Shown here one piece after another: positions 16,556 through 25,492 of a DNA stretch of 64,000 nucleotides. A program made the translations under genes and the position numbers. Each line of letters begins with the position of its first letter. Within the stretch, counting starts at the first letter, position 1. Below the pieces are notes generated by a model, which saw only the letters and a program-made list of their open reading frames with translations, had not been told where the DNA came from and ran no database searches. The stretch comes from Brooklawnia sp963780175 (lineage in GTDB: Bacteria > Actinomycetota > Actinomycetes > Propionibacteriales > Propionibacteriaceae), in assembly GCA_963780175.1 (NCBI GenBank), contig CAWAAT010000001.1:930001-994000 (forward strand), read 5' to 3'.

Positions 16556-18034
16556 ATGAATCGCTTCGCCAAGCCCACCATCGCCGCGCTCTGCCTGGCC
16601 GCGCTCACCCTGACTGGTTGCTCCACGCCAGCGGCAACCACCCCCACCAGCACCATCGCCGCCACGACGAGTTCACCGGTCAACGCCGGGGCCACCACCG
16701 AGGCTGAGACTGCGGCCATCGGCACCGGAGTGACGAGCTTCCTGGCCGACAACACCGCCTCGCATGCCGAACCGGACGACGCCGAATACGACGCGTCCAG
16801 CGCCACAGCCATCACCCTGTCAGACCAGGACGTGACGATCAGCGAGCCCGGCACGTACCTGGTGTCCGGTTCCATGAGGGAGGCTCAGCTCACCGTCGAT
16901 TCGGCCGCCGAGGGCAAGGTCACCCTGGTGCTCTCCGGTGTGACGATGACCTCGTCGTCCGGTGCGCCCATCATGGTGAAAGCCGCTGATGAGATGGTCA
17001 TCGTGCTGGCCGAGGGCACTGAGAGCAGCATCACCGACACGTCGCCCGCCCAGGCCAGCAGCGATCCGGACGCAGCCGACGCGGCCATCTTCTCGATGTC
17101 CGACCTGACCATCACCGGCACCGGCACATTGCAGGTCACCAGCGCCAACAATGATGCCGTGGCGAGCAAGGACGGCCTGGTCGTCGCGTCCGGCACCATC
17201 GGCATCGAGGCGGGCGACGACGGGCTGCGCGGCAAGGACTACGTCATCGTCGAAGGCGGCACCCTCAGCATCGAGGCCGGCAGCGATGCCATCAAGGCGA
17301 CCAATGAGGACGACGACACCGTGGGCTACGTGAGCATCAGTGGCGGCCTCACCACCCTGGATGCCGGTGACGACGCCGTGCACGCCGAGGGCGACCTGGT
17401 GGTGAGCGGGGGGACGCTCACGATCGCCTCATCAACCGAAGGCCTCGAGGGCGCCAACATCGTCATCGCGGGCGGTGTGACGAGCGTCACATCCTCCGAC
17501 GACGGCCTGAACGCCACCTCCGGAGCCGCGATGGGAGGCCCCGGTGGTGGCCCCGGCGGCGGCGAGGCCAGCGACGGTTCCCAACTGGTGATCACCGGCG
17601 GCCAGCTGCGCGTCAACGCCGAGGGCGACGGGCTGGACTCCAACGGAACAGCCACGATGACCGGCGGCGACGTCGTCGTCAACGGCCCGACCGGCAACGG
17701 CAACGGGTCGCTGGACGCGTCCAGCTTCACCATCTCGGGCGGCAGACTGATCGCCGCGGGCAGCGCAGGCATGGTGGTCACGCCCAGCTCGGCCAGCACC
17801 CAGGGCTGGATCGCCATCAGCACCCAGCTCACCGCCAACCAGACTCTGGAGGTGAGCGACAGCACGACTGCCGTGGCCAGCTTCACGGCCATCAAACCGG
17901 CGGCCTCCATCATCGTCTCGGTCCCCGGCATGGTGACCTCGCAGACCTACCAGGTGAGCGTCGCCGGCGGGAACGCGACGTCGGTAACCGCCGGGCAGGG
18001 CGCCGCGTCCGATCGGGGACCCGGTGCGCGATGA
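16556..18034 (+). CDS. Lipoprotein with carbohydrate-binding beta-helix (Cthe_2159-like) domain
   Basis: A 492-residue exported protein. It has an N-terminal signal peptide with lipobox LTGC (Cys about residue 22), then a Thr/Ala-rich spacer. A long right-handed beta-helix follows, built from repeats such as SGTIGIEAGDDGLRGKDY, EGGTLSIEAGSDAIKATNEDD and GGLTTLDAGDDAVHAEGD, with acidic turns typical of calcium or polyuronate binding. A glycine-rich insert (GGPGGGPGGG) interrupts it near residue 327. The fold resembles the Cthe_2159 pectate-binding family. Such proteins commonly accompany VTC and DUF4956 genes, and this one follows the fused gene with AAGGACTC before its ATG, so they form one transcription unit. 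The ligand is unknown; a cell-surface role is inferred. Confidence 0.8.
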   Translation: MNRFAKPTIAALCLAALTLTGCSTPAATTPTSTIAATTSSPVNAGATTEAETAAIGTGVTSFLADNTASHAEPDDAEYDASSATAITLSDQDVTISEPGTYLVSGSMREAQLTVDSAAEGKVTLVLSGVTMTSSSGAPIMVKAADEMVIVLAEGTESSITDTSPAQASSDPDAADAAIFSMSDLTITGTGTLQVTSANNDAVASKDGLVVASGTIGIEAGDDGLRGKDYVIVEGGTLSIEAGSDAIKATNEDDDTVGYVSISGGLTTLDAGDDAVHAEGDLVVSGGTLTIASSTEGLEGANIVIAGGVTSVTSSDDGLNATSGAAMGGPGGGPGGGEASDGSQLVITGGQLRVNAEGDGLDSNGTATMTGGDVVVNGPTGNGNGSLDASSFTISGGRLIAAGSAGMVVTPSSASTQGWIAISTQLTANQTLEVSDSTTAVASFTAIKPAASIIVSVPGMVTSQTYQVSVAGGNATSVTAGQGAASDRGPGAR

Positions 18035-18098
18035 ACCCACTCCACGATCGAAGCCGGCTGTGCAAGGATGATGAAGAGTTGACAATGGAGGTGAGTCC

Positions 18099-18641
18099 GT
18101 GGAGCCTGTCAGCGATCGGGTACTGGTGCTGGGCGGCGCCCGTTCGGGCAAGTCGTCCTTCGCCGAGGCCATGGCCCTTGTCAGCGGGGCTGTTGACTAC
18201 CTCGCGACATCCCAGCGTCACCCCGACGACCTCGAATGGGAGGCCCGGGTGGCCGTGCACCGTGAGCGTCGTCCCCCCCACTGGCAGACGATCGAGTCGC
18301 TGGATGTCGCCGCCGAACTGGGCCGCCAGACCGATCGGCTACTGGTGGTGGACTGCCTCACCGTGTGGCTGACCCGCCAGATGGATCTGGCCGGCATCTG
18401 GGACGCTCGCCCTGGCAGTGATGCGGCCCTGAGCCTGGCGACGGATTGTCTGGTGACGGCCTGGCAGGGCTGCCTGCGGCCCGTGGTCGCCGTCAGCAAC
18501 GAGGTCGGTCAGGGCGTGGTGCCCGCGACGTCAGCTGGACGCCGATTCCGCGACGAGATGGGCATCGTGAACGCACGGGTGGCTGCCGCCAGCGACCGGG
18601 TCTACTTCTGTATCGCGGGTCTGCCCCAGAGGCTCAAGTGA
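18099..18641 (+). CDS. cobU: Adenosylcobinamide kinase / adenosylcobinamide-phosphate guanylyltransferase
   Basis: A 180-residue bifunctional enzyme of late cobalamin synthesis and salvage, activating adenosylcobinamide to its GDP form. P-loop GGARSGKSSFAE; the guanylyl-accepting histidine block VAVHRERRPPHWQTIE; VVDCLTVWLT; and VAVSNEVGQGVVP, all in family order. The start is GTG with a near-perfect GGAGGTGAG site. Its stop overlaps the cobS start by four bases (GTGA), giving a tight cobU-cobS pair. cobT and corrin-ring genes are absent here. No B12 riboswitch fits in the 64-base gap upstream. Confidence 0.93.
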   Translation: MEPVSDRVLVLGGARSGKSSFAEAMALVSGAVDYLATSQRHPDDLEWEARVAVHRERRPPHWQTIESLDVAAELGRQTDRLLVVDCLTVWLTRQMDLAGIWDARPGSDAALSLATDCLVTAWQGCLRPVVAVSNEVGQGVVPATSAGRRFRDEMGIVNARVAAASDRVYFCIAGLPQRLK

Positions 18642-19432
18642 GTCAGCCTCACCCGCTGGTAACCGCTGCCGGGCTGTTCACTGTCATCCCGGTGCCGCCC
18701 GTCACCATGATCACCACGGACGTCGCCCGCCGGGCCATCCGCTGGTTTCCCGCCCTGGGATTCCTGCTTGGTCTGGCGGCCGCCGGGGTGGCCACCGTGA
18801 CACTCTTCTTGAGTGAATCTCACTTGCTGGCCGCGGCGTTGGCAATCGCCTGCCTGCAGGCTCTGGTGGGCGGCATGCATCTGGACGGGCTGGCCGACAC
18901 CGCCGACGGACTTGCCGCGATCGGCAGCCGCAAGCAGGGCCGCGACGCGTCCAGCGCTCTCGACATCATGCGGAAACCGGACATCGGGGCGATGGGGGTG
19001 GCGACGATCGCCCTCGTGCTGGCCATCCAGATGGCCGCCATCAGCGCGCTGCCGGACTGGAGATCGTCTGCGGTCGTGCTGCTGCTGTTCCCGGTGATCG
19101 AGCGACTGTCGGTGCTGCTCGCCACCCGTCCTGGTATCCCGTCGGCTCGCCCTGGCGGATTCGGGGCCCTGATGAGCGAGATCACCCCCCGAGGCCACGT
19201 GCTCGGCCAGGTTGCCGTCTGGTTGACGGTCGCCGCTGCCCTGGGATGGCTCGCGGCGGGCGGGCCGGGCGCGGTTGTGCTGCCCGGCTCCGCCATCGTC
19301 GCCCTGGTTGTTGGCGCGGCCCTGACGCGGCGGATGGTCACGACGCTGGGCGGGATGACGGGTGACTGCTTCGGCGCGCTGGTCGAGGCGTCGGGCGCAG
19401 CCTTCCTGGTGGTGGCCGCCCTGGCCTGGTGA
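18638..19432 (+). CDS. cobS: Adenosylcobinamide-GDP ribazoletransferase (cobalamin synthase)
   Basis: A 264-residue integral membrane enzyme joining adenosylcobinamide-GDP with alpha-ribazole to complete the lower nucleotide loop of B12. It has the diagnostic MHLDGLADTADGL metal motif near residue 80, RDASSALDIMRKPDIGAMG, and about six hydrophobic helices up to the C-terminal FLVVAALAW. The GTG start (VSQPHPLVTAAG) overlaps the cobU stop, so the proteins are translationally coupled. The length is typical (about 250-270). It converges with the DprE2-like reductase gene over a 24-base gap. Confidence 0.93.
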   Translation: MSQPHPLVTAAGLFTVIPVPPVTMITTDVARRAIRWFPALGFLLGLAAAGVATVTLFLSESHLLAAALAIACLQALVGGMHLDGLADTADGLAAIGSRKQGRDASSALDIMRKPDIGAMGVATIALVLAIQMAAISALPDWRSSAVVLLLFPVIERLSVLLATRPGIPSARPGGFGALMSEITPRGHVLGQVAVWLTVAAALGWLAAGGPGAVVLPGSAIVALVVGAALTRRMVTTLGGMTGDCFGALVEASGAAFLVVAALAW

Positions 19433-19456
19433 GTCGACTGGCCCCGACGGGCCAGT

Positions 19457-20191
19457 TCAGAAGGGCAGCCGGTTGACCAACCAGGCCGGCAGATTCCGGA
19501 AGACCATCGAGATCGGGCCGAAGATCGCTGGCACGCAGACCACCGGCCGACCGGCTTCCAGCGCCTTGATGCTGGCCCGCGCGACATCGCCAGGCGTGGT
19601 CGACAGCGGCACGGGCCGGCGTCCGGCAGTCATCCGTCCGGTCACGGCGCCGGGACGGACCACCAGCACCTGCACTCCGGCGGACGCCAGTTCCACGCCC
19701 AGTTGCAGGTAGAACCCGTCCAGTCCCGCCTTCGACGAGCCGTAGACGAAATTGCTGCGCCGCACCCGCTCGCCGGCCACCGAGCTGACGGCCATGATCT
19801 GCCCGTGCCCCTGGGCGAGGAATCGCTGGGCGAGCAGCACCCCGACGCTGAGCGCCCCGGTGTAGTTGGTCTGGGCCAACTCGACGGTGGCCCGGTGGTC
19901 ACGCCAGACCTGCCCGTGGCCCAGCACCCCGAAGGCGACGACCGCCACGTCCACCGGCGCGTCGAAGGCCTCATCGATCACCCCCGGGTGGCTGCCGAAA
20001 TCGGTGGCATCGAAATCCAGCCACCGCACCCCCGAGGCTCCCGCCGCGCGCACCTGGGCCAAGGCCTCGTCCCGGTGCCTCGAGCTCGGCCGACCGGCCA
20101 GCAGCACCTCAGCCGGGGAGCTCGCCACCAACTCAACCGCGATGGCCAGGCCGATCTCGCTGGCCCCACCGAGCACGAGAATGCGTCTCAT
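19457..20191 (-). CDS. DprE2-like short-chain dehydrogenase/reductase
   Basis: A 244-residue NAD(P)-dependent SDR. Nucleotide-binding LVLGGASEIGLAIAVEL, the NYTGALSVGVLLAQRFLAQG helix, catalytic Ser in AVSSVAGERVRR, and Tyr/Lys in NFVYGSSKAGLDGFYL. This last block closely matches mycobacterial DprE2, which with DprE1 epimerises decaprenylphosphoryl ribose to arabinose for wall arabinans. No DprE1 flavoenzyme is in the window, so the substrate is uncertain; related reductases may act on other polyprenyl-linked or free sugars. The start at 20191 overlaps the glnE stop by four bases (ATGA), so expression should be coupled to glnE. Confidence 0.8.
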   Translation of the reverse strand: MRRILVLGGASEIGLAIAVELVASSPAEVLLAGRPSSRHRDEALAQVRAAGASGVRWLDFDATDFGSHPGVIDEAFDAPVDVAVVAFGVLGHGQVWRDHRATVELAQTNYTGALSVGVLLAQRFLAQGHGQIMAVSSVAGERVRRSNFVYGSSKAGLDGFYLQLGVELASAGVQVLVVRPGAVTGRMTAGRRPVPLSTTPGDVARASIKALEAGRPVVCVPAIFGPISMVFRNLPAWLVNRLPF

Positions 20192-23136
20192 CGAACTTCT
20201 CCCCAGAAGAGCCGGCCCACGACCTGCGAGGCGTGTCGGGCGGCCCTGGCCCAGTCCTCCATCAGTTGGGAGGCCTGGCCCGGCTGGTAGCCGAGCAGCA
20301 GCGCCACCGAGGCGGTCTCCCGCGGATCTGAGGGCAGCAGATCGGACGCCTTGCCGCGGACCAACATCGTCTTGTTGCGCAGTTCGCTGGCGAGTCTCCA
20401 GGCATTCTCCAGCGCTGCGGCGTCCTGGGCGCCTATCAGGTCGTGCTCGCGCAACACCCGCAGTGCCGCCAAGGTGGATTGGACGCGCAGTTGCGGCAGC
20501 GCGTCGGCATGGCGAAGCTGCAACAACTGGATGGTCCACTCGACGTCGCTCAGCCCCCCCGGACCCAGCTTGAGATTCTGCCTGATCGTGCGGCCCGTCC
20601 GCTCATGCTCCATCCGGCCCTTGAGTCGTTGAATCTCCGTCACCTGGGCGCCGGCGAGACCGCCGTCCGGGTAGCGCCGAAAAGCCACCCCCTCGAGCAG
20701 TTCAGCCACCAGCGCCGGGTCCCCCGCCCCGTGCGAGGCGCGCAACAGGGCCTGGGACTCCCAGGTGTCGCTCCACTTGCGGTAGTAGCTGAGGTAGCTG
20801 CCCAGGGTGCGCACCATCGGCCCGCGCCGACCGTCGGGTCGCAGGTCGGCGTCGATCGACAGCGGCGGCTCCGGTCCTGCTGAGCCGAGCATGGCACGGA
20901 CCCGGGCCACCACCTTGTCGGCCCACGCCAACTGCTGGGGGGTGGCGAGGTCGGCGACCACGAAGAGGGCGTCCGCGTCGGATGCGTAGCCCATCTCGCC
21001 GCCACCCCAGCGGCCCATGGCTACCACACCCAGGGGCACCTCGTTGCCCAGCTCGGCCAGGGCCACTTTGAGGGCCGCGTCGATGGTGGCGCCCGCCAGA
21101 TCCGACAGGCCCCGACCCAGGGCCTCGAGCTCGATGGTGCCGATCAGGTCACCGGCAGCGAGCCGGAAGAGTTCGCGACGACGCAGCGCCCTGATGGCGG
21201 TGATCGCCTGATCGGGGGAGCCACTGTGCCGCTCCACTACCTTGGCCATCGACGTCGCGAGGTCGGCTCGCGTGCGTGGCGCGTGGATCTCGTCGCTGCC
21301 CAGCATCTGGATCACCGACGGATCCCGGCGCAGCAAGTCACTGACGTAACGGCTCGCCGACAGGATCCGCGCCAGGCGCTCGGCCAGCCACCCCTCGTCA
21401 CGCAGGGCGCGCATGTACCACGACGTCGAGCCCATCTCGTCCGACAACCGACGGAATCCCAGCAGGCCGAGGTCGGGGTTGGGTCCCTCGCTGAACCAGC
21501 GCAGCATCGCGGGCATCAGCTGCCGCTGGATCTCCGCGGTGCGGGTCAGCCCGGTCGTCAGGGACTCGATGTGCCGCAGGGCGGCGGCCGGATCGTTGAA
21601 ACCGAGAGCCCGCAACCTATCGGCCGCCGCGTCGGTGGACAGCCGCAGTTCCTCGCCCGACAGCCTGCTGACAGCCTCCAGAAGAGGTGAGTAGAACACC
21701 CGTTGCTGGAGCCGCAGCACGTCCCGGGCGACCGCGCGCCACCCCTCCCAGATCTGCTGGCCCTCATCCAGACCCATCTGGCGGGCCAGCCGACGAAGAT
21801 CGGTGGGGTCGTTCGGCATCAGGTGGGTGCGTCGCAGCCGGAAGAGCTGTTCGCGGTGCTCCAGCACCCGCATGAACCGGTATGACTCATCGAGACTGGC
21901 CCCGTCACCGCGTCCGATATAGCCATGCTCCACCAGGGACGCCAGCGCTGCCAGAGTGCCGGGGTGGCGGAGCCGATCATCGATGCGGCCATGCACCAAC
22001 TGCAACACCTGGACACTGAACTCGACATCACGTAGGCCTCCGGGCCCCAACTTGATCTCGCGGTCACGGTCGCGCGTCGGGATCAACGAGACCACCCGTT
22101 GGCGCATCGCCTGGGTCTCGGCCATGAAGTTCGGTTGGCCGCCGGCCCGCCAGACCAGCGGTGCCACCATCTGGACGAACCCCTGACCGAGCTCAGCATC
22201 GCCGGCCATCGGCCGGGCCTTGAGCATCGCCTGGAACTCCCAGTTCTTCGCCCATTTCTCGTAGTAGGCCCGGTGCGACGCCAACGTGCGCACCAGCGGT
22301 CCGGCGTTTCCATCGGGTCGCAGCGCCGCGTCCACCTGCCAGATCGTGCCTGCCGACGAATGGTCCGAACAGACCCGTGCCGAGGCAGCGGCCAACCGGG
22401 TGGCCACCTGCAAGGCCTGTTCGGTGGAGACCTCTTCGCCGGCCGGTTCTGCGACGTAGAGCACATCGATGTCGGACAGGTAGTTCACCTCACGGGCCCC
22501 GCACTTGCCCAACGCAAGCACCGCCAGCCGTACCTGTTCGTGGCCCGGCACCTGAGCGCGCGCAATGGCCAGGGCACCAGCCATCACGACGTCAGCCAGG
22601 TCGGAGAGTTCGGCCGAGACTTCGTCGACGATGGCCACCGGATCGGGGTGGCACAGGTCGCGGGCGGCGATTCGCAGCAATTCAGCCTTGTTGGCGAGTC
22701 GTAGCCGGTCGGCTGCGTCCGGGGTCATCAGCACGAGGTTGTCAAGCCCGCCGCTGGCCCCCAGCCTGGACAGCATGGACGACTGCAGGTCGGCCGCACT
22801 GCGACGCCGAGGTTCGGCGGCCAGTTCGACAACCTGCTCGGGGTGAGCGCGCAGGTGCTGGTTGAGGGCCTGGCTGCCCCCCAGCACCGTGACCAGTCGC
22901 ACCAGCCAGCCGCCGGCGGCGAACACCTCGTCGAACAGCTCAGGAGAACCCTCGTCGAGGGCTGCCAGTCCGTGAAGCGCAAGATCGGGGTCGGCCGCAG
23001 CGGCGACCAGCTCAAGCCACGCCTCGGTGTGTGGGTGGCGCTTCGCCAGCGCGTCCACCATCGCTGCGGCGCGGGCGGCGTCGCTGAAGCCACGGCGGGC
23101 CAGTTCGCCGGCTGCTGTGGTCGTGCGTCCGCTCAT
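20188..23136 (-). CDS. glnE: Bifunctional glutamine synthetase adenylyltransferase/deadenylylase
   Basis: A 982-residue two-headed nucleotidyltransferase that adds AMP to, and removes it from, the glutamine synthetase tyrosine according to nitrogen status. The N-terminal (de-adenylylating) active site is near residue 220, in REVNYLSDIDVLYV. The C-terminal (adenylylating) site is near residue 717, in GRWGGGEMGYASDADALFV. Each half continues with a conserved LKLGPGGLSDVEW- or IKLGPGGLRDVEFSVQ-type block. The start at 23136 is preferred because GGAAG lies just upstream. Its target is GlnA at 12935-14356. It is divergent from the SCP-like gene and overlaps the reductase gene downstream. The length is normal for actinobacteria. 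Confidence 0.95.
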   Translation of the reverse strand: MSGRTTTAAGELARRGFSDAARAAAMVDALAKRHPHTEAWLELVAAAADPDLALHGLAALDEGSPELFDEVFAAGGWLVRLVTVLGGSQALNQHLRAHPEQVVELAAEPRRRSAADLQSSMLSRLGASGGLDNLVLMTPDAADRLRLANKAELLRIAARDLCHPDPVAIVDEVSAELSDLADVVMAGALAIARAQVPGHEQVRLAVLALGKCGAREVNYLSDIDVLYVAEPAGEEVSTEQALQVATRLAAASARVCSDHSSAGTIWQVDAALRPDGNAGPLVRTLASHRAYYEKWAKNWEFQAMLKARPMAGDAELGQGFVQMVAPLVWRAGGQPNFMAETQAMRQRVVSLIPTRDRDREIKLGPGGLRDVEFSVQVLQLVHGRIDDRLRHPGTLAALASLVEHGYIGRGDGASLDESYRFMRVLEHREQLFRLRRTHLMPNDPTDLRRLARQMGLDEGQQIWEGWRAVARDVLRLQQRVFYSPLLEAVSRLSGEELRLSTDAAADRLRALGFNDPAAALRHIESLTTGLTRTAEIQRQLMPAMLRWFSEGPNPDLGLLGFRRLSDEMGSTSWYMRALRDEGWLAERLARILSASRYVSDLLRRDPSVIQMLGSDEIHAPRTRADLATSMAKVVERHSGSPDQAITAIRALRRRELFRLAAGDLIGTIELEALGRGLSDLAGATIDAALKVALAELGNEVPLGVVAMGRWGGGEMGYASDADALFVVADLATPQQLAWADKVVARVRAMLGSAGPEPPLSIDADLRPDGRRGPMVRTLGSYLSYYRKWSDTWESQALLRASHGAGDPALVAELLEGVAFRRYPDGGLAGAQVTEIQRLKGRMEHERTGRTIRQNLKLGPGGLSDVEWTIQLLQLRHADALPQLRVQSTLAALRVLREHDLIGAQDAAALENAWRLASELRNKTMLVRGKASDLLPSDPRETASVALLLGYQPGQASQLMEDWARAARHASQVVGRLFWGEVR

Positions 23137-23263
23137 CGTCTTCCAGACTAGCGGCGCCACGCTGGGCTAGGATGGCCCACCACACGGACGAGCAGCCTCG
23201 GAGTTGGCCAAACGGTAACCACGCCGTCACCTCACGCTCACGGAGCGCGGCTAGTTACAGGGG

Positions 23264-24013
23264 GTGGCTGTTTTGGCGTCTCAAGCGAGCAGGTCGATGA
23301 ACGGGGTGGCTCAGGCCTTCCTGGGGCAGCTGCATGCCCTGACCCAGCCAACTGAGCACCTCTCCAGGTACAACCTCGCGAAGGTGATGTTCATCGTCTC
23401 TGACACGCTCAGTACGCTGGCCACAAACACACCGGCCACACCCCTGTCGCTCGGCGACCACCTCAGACTGCGCGAGTTGGCCGCAGACAGGTTGTCCGAG
23501 CGGGCCAGCGAGCTGATGGGAAACGAGGACGCCGCCACGCTGACCCGGCAACTGGCCCCGCAGCTGAGCGATCTCAGGGTTGCAGTCGAGCAACCCGGGG
23601 TGCCCAACACGGTGTCGTCGATCTTCGGCCCCATCCGTTTGATCGACTACCTGCGAGCGAACACGATCCTGGCCCTCGACCTGGCCATGGACGTCACCGG
23701 CAGCACCGATCCCGCGGCGCTCGCTGAGTCCGTGCGTGCCCTGGCCGGGGTGCTGGCCGAACGCTACCCCGGACGCACGATCGAGGTGCGCGTCCCACCG
23801 TTGGTCGCGATCCAGATCGGCGCGTACGGCCAAGGGCCGACACACACCCGTGGTACACCGCCCAACGTGGTTGAGACCGACCCCGCGACCTTCCTCGCGC
23901 TGGCCACGGCCCGGCAGAGCTGGACGCGCGCGGTCGCCTCAGGGCGACTAAGCGCCTCCGGCTCACACGCCAACGAGGCCGCCCGAGGTTTCCCGATCTA
24001 CCATCCGCGCTGA
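23264..24013 (+). CDS. Sterol-carrier-family (SCP_3-like) protein
   Basis: A 249-residue soluble protein whose C-terminal part matches the bacterial SCP orthologue family: IEVRVPPLVAIQIGAYG, GPTHTRGTPPNVVETDPATF, RQSWTRAVASGRLSASG and the ending EAARGFPIYHPR. The N-terminal half is helical. Such proteins are thought to bind hydrophobic ligands; the ligand is unknown. The start is uncertain: GTG 23264 follows a G-run that is too close to it, while TTG 23273 has GGGGG at a better distance. A TAGTTA sequence lies six bases before the GTG. It lies between glnE (divergent) and glnA2 (convergent), a conserved actinobacterial position. Confidence 0.75.
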   Translation: MAVLASQASRSMNGVAQAFLGQLHALTQPTEHLSRYNLAKVMFIVSDTLSTLATNTPATPLSLGDHLRLRELAADRLSERASELMGNEDAATLTRQLAPQLSDLRVAVEQPGVPNTVSSIFGPIRLIDYLRANTILALDLAMDVTGSTDPAALAESVRALAGVLAERYPGRTIEVRVPPLVAIQIGAYGQGPTHTRGTPPNVVETDPATFLALATARQSWTRAVASGRLSASGSHANEAARGFPIYHPR

Positions 24014-24025
24014 GGTGAGTCAGCC

Positions 24026-25360
24026 TCACAACCGAGGCAGCAGGGTGCGCAGTTCGTACGGGGTGACCTGGCGACGGTACTCCTCGAACTCCGCCCGCTT
24101 GTTGCGAAGGAAGTAGTCGAAGACGTGCTCGCCCAGGGTCTGGGCGGCCAGCTCACTCGATTCCATGATCCTGATCGCGCTGTCGAGACTCCGCGGTAGC
24201 GACGTGATGCCCAGCGCGACTCGCTCCCGCTCACTCAGCGCCCAGACGTCATCCTCGGCCTCCGGCGGCAGCGGCAGTTCTCGTTCGACACCGTCGAGCC
24301 CGGCGTTCAACAGCAACGCGTAAGCCAGATAGGGATTACATGCCGGGTCGATGGCGCGATACTCCACCCGCGCAGCGCTGGCCTTGTCCGGCTTGAACAG
24401 CGGGACGCGCACCAAGGCCGAGCGATTGTTGCGTCCCCAGCACACGTAACTGGGCGCCTCCCCACCCCAGGCAAGCCGTTTGTAGGAGTTGACCCACTGG
24501 TTGGTCACTGCCGTGATCTCTGCCGCGTGGGCGAGCAGCCCTGCGATGAAGTGCTTGCCGATCCGGCTCATCCGCAGTTCGTCAGTCGCATCGTAGAAGG
24601 CGTTCTGATCGCCCTCGAAGAGACTGAGGTGGGTGTGCATGCCAGACCCGGGGTGGTTGGTGAACGGTTTGGGCATGAAGGACGCGCGGATGCCCTGCGA
24701 CACCGCAACCTCCTTGAGTACCACCTTGAAGGTCATGATGTTGTCGGCCATGCTCAGCGCATCGGCGTACCGCAGGTCGATCTCGTGCTGGCCCGGTGCC
24801 CCCTCATGATGGCTGAACTCGACCGAGATGCCCATCTGCTCGAGCATGCTGATGGCGTCCCTGCGGAAGTCGGTCCCCTCGTCCATCGTGGTGTGGTCGA
24901 AATAGCCGCCGTCATCCAGGGCGATCGGTTCGGCGCCCGGGACGACGCCGTTGCGCAACAGGAAGAACTCGATCTCGGGGTGGGTGTAGAACGTGAAACC
25001 CATGTCGGCGGCCTTCTTGAGCGCCCGCTTGAGCACGTGTCTCGGGTCAGCCATGGCTGGTGAGCCGTCGGGCATCGCGATGTCACAGAACATCCGGGCC
25101 GTGCCGGCCTTGGTGCGCCAGGGCAGCAACTGGAAACTCGTCGGGTCGGGGTGGGCGATCATGTCGGCCTCGTAGACGCGCGCGTACCCCTCAATGGCCG
25201 AGCCGTCGAAGCCGACCCCCTCACTGAAGGCGCCCTCAAGCTCGGCGGGTGCGATGGCGACCGACTTCAGGAAACCGAGGACGTCGGTGAACCACAACCG
25301 GATGAACTTGATCTTGCGGTCCTCGACGGCACGCAGGACGAACTCGGTCTGACGATCCAT
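24026..25360 (-). CDS. glnA2: Glutamine synthetase, GlnA2 type (not adenylylated)
   Basis: A 444-residue GSI-alpha-type synthetase. Motifs GVGFDGSAIEGYARV, THPEIEFFLLRNG, GQHEIDLRYADAL, GSGMHTHLSLFEGDQN and ARVEYRAIDPACNPYLAYA confirm the fold and the metal and ATP sites. At the position of the adenylylation loop it reads EDDVWALSERERV: there is no tyrosine, so GlnE should not control it. Mycobacterial GlnA2 is similar in length and context. The start at 25360 gives the expected MDRQTEFVLRAVEDRKIKFIRLWF N-terminus; a CACACT hexamer six bases upstream hints at a leaderless transcript. It may act mainly at high ammonium or on an alternative amine. Confidence 0.93.
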   Translation of the reverse strand: MDRQTEFVLRAVEDRKIKFIRLWFTDVLGFLKSVAIAPAELEGAFSEGVGFDGSAIEGYARVYEADMIAHPDPTSFQLLPWRTKAGTARMFCDIAMPDGSPAMADPRHVLKRALKKAADMGFTFYTHPEIEFFLLRNGVVPGAEPIALDDGGYFDHTTMDEGTDFRRDAISMLEQMGISVEFSHHEGAPGQHEIDLRYADALSMADNIMTFKVVLKEVAVSQGIRASFMPKPFTNHPGSGMHTHLSLFEGDQNAFYDATDELRMSRIGKHFIAGLLAHAAEITAVTNQWVNSYKRLAWGGEAPSYVCWGRNNRSALVRVPLFKPDKASAARVEYRAIDPACNPYLAYALLLNAGLDGVERELPLPPEAEDDVWALSERERVALGITSLPRSLDSAIRIMESSELAAQTLGEHVFDYFLRNKRAEFEEYRRQVTPYELRTLLPRL

Positions 25361-25479
25361 GCACCCAGTGTGCCAGTCCCGGCACCTGATGGCCACGAGG
25401 CGACGAGGAGGCCTCGTTCGGGTACGGTTTGCTGGCGGTGGACGCGACGTCTGCCCGGGGAATGGCCCGGGGCAACCCA

Positions 25480-25485
25480 TAGACT
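25480..25485 (+). promoter_or_regulatory. -10 box for a leaderless DUF2510 transcript
   Basis: TAGACT with a 7-base spacer to the ATG at 25493; no purine-rich ribosome site lies between. Confidence 0.5.
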
Positions 25486-25492
25486 GCGTGTC

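Noticed and set aside
18035..18098. Cobalamin riboswitch before cobU
   Set aside because: The gap is 64 bases, too short for the aptamer, and no B12-box sequence is present.
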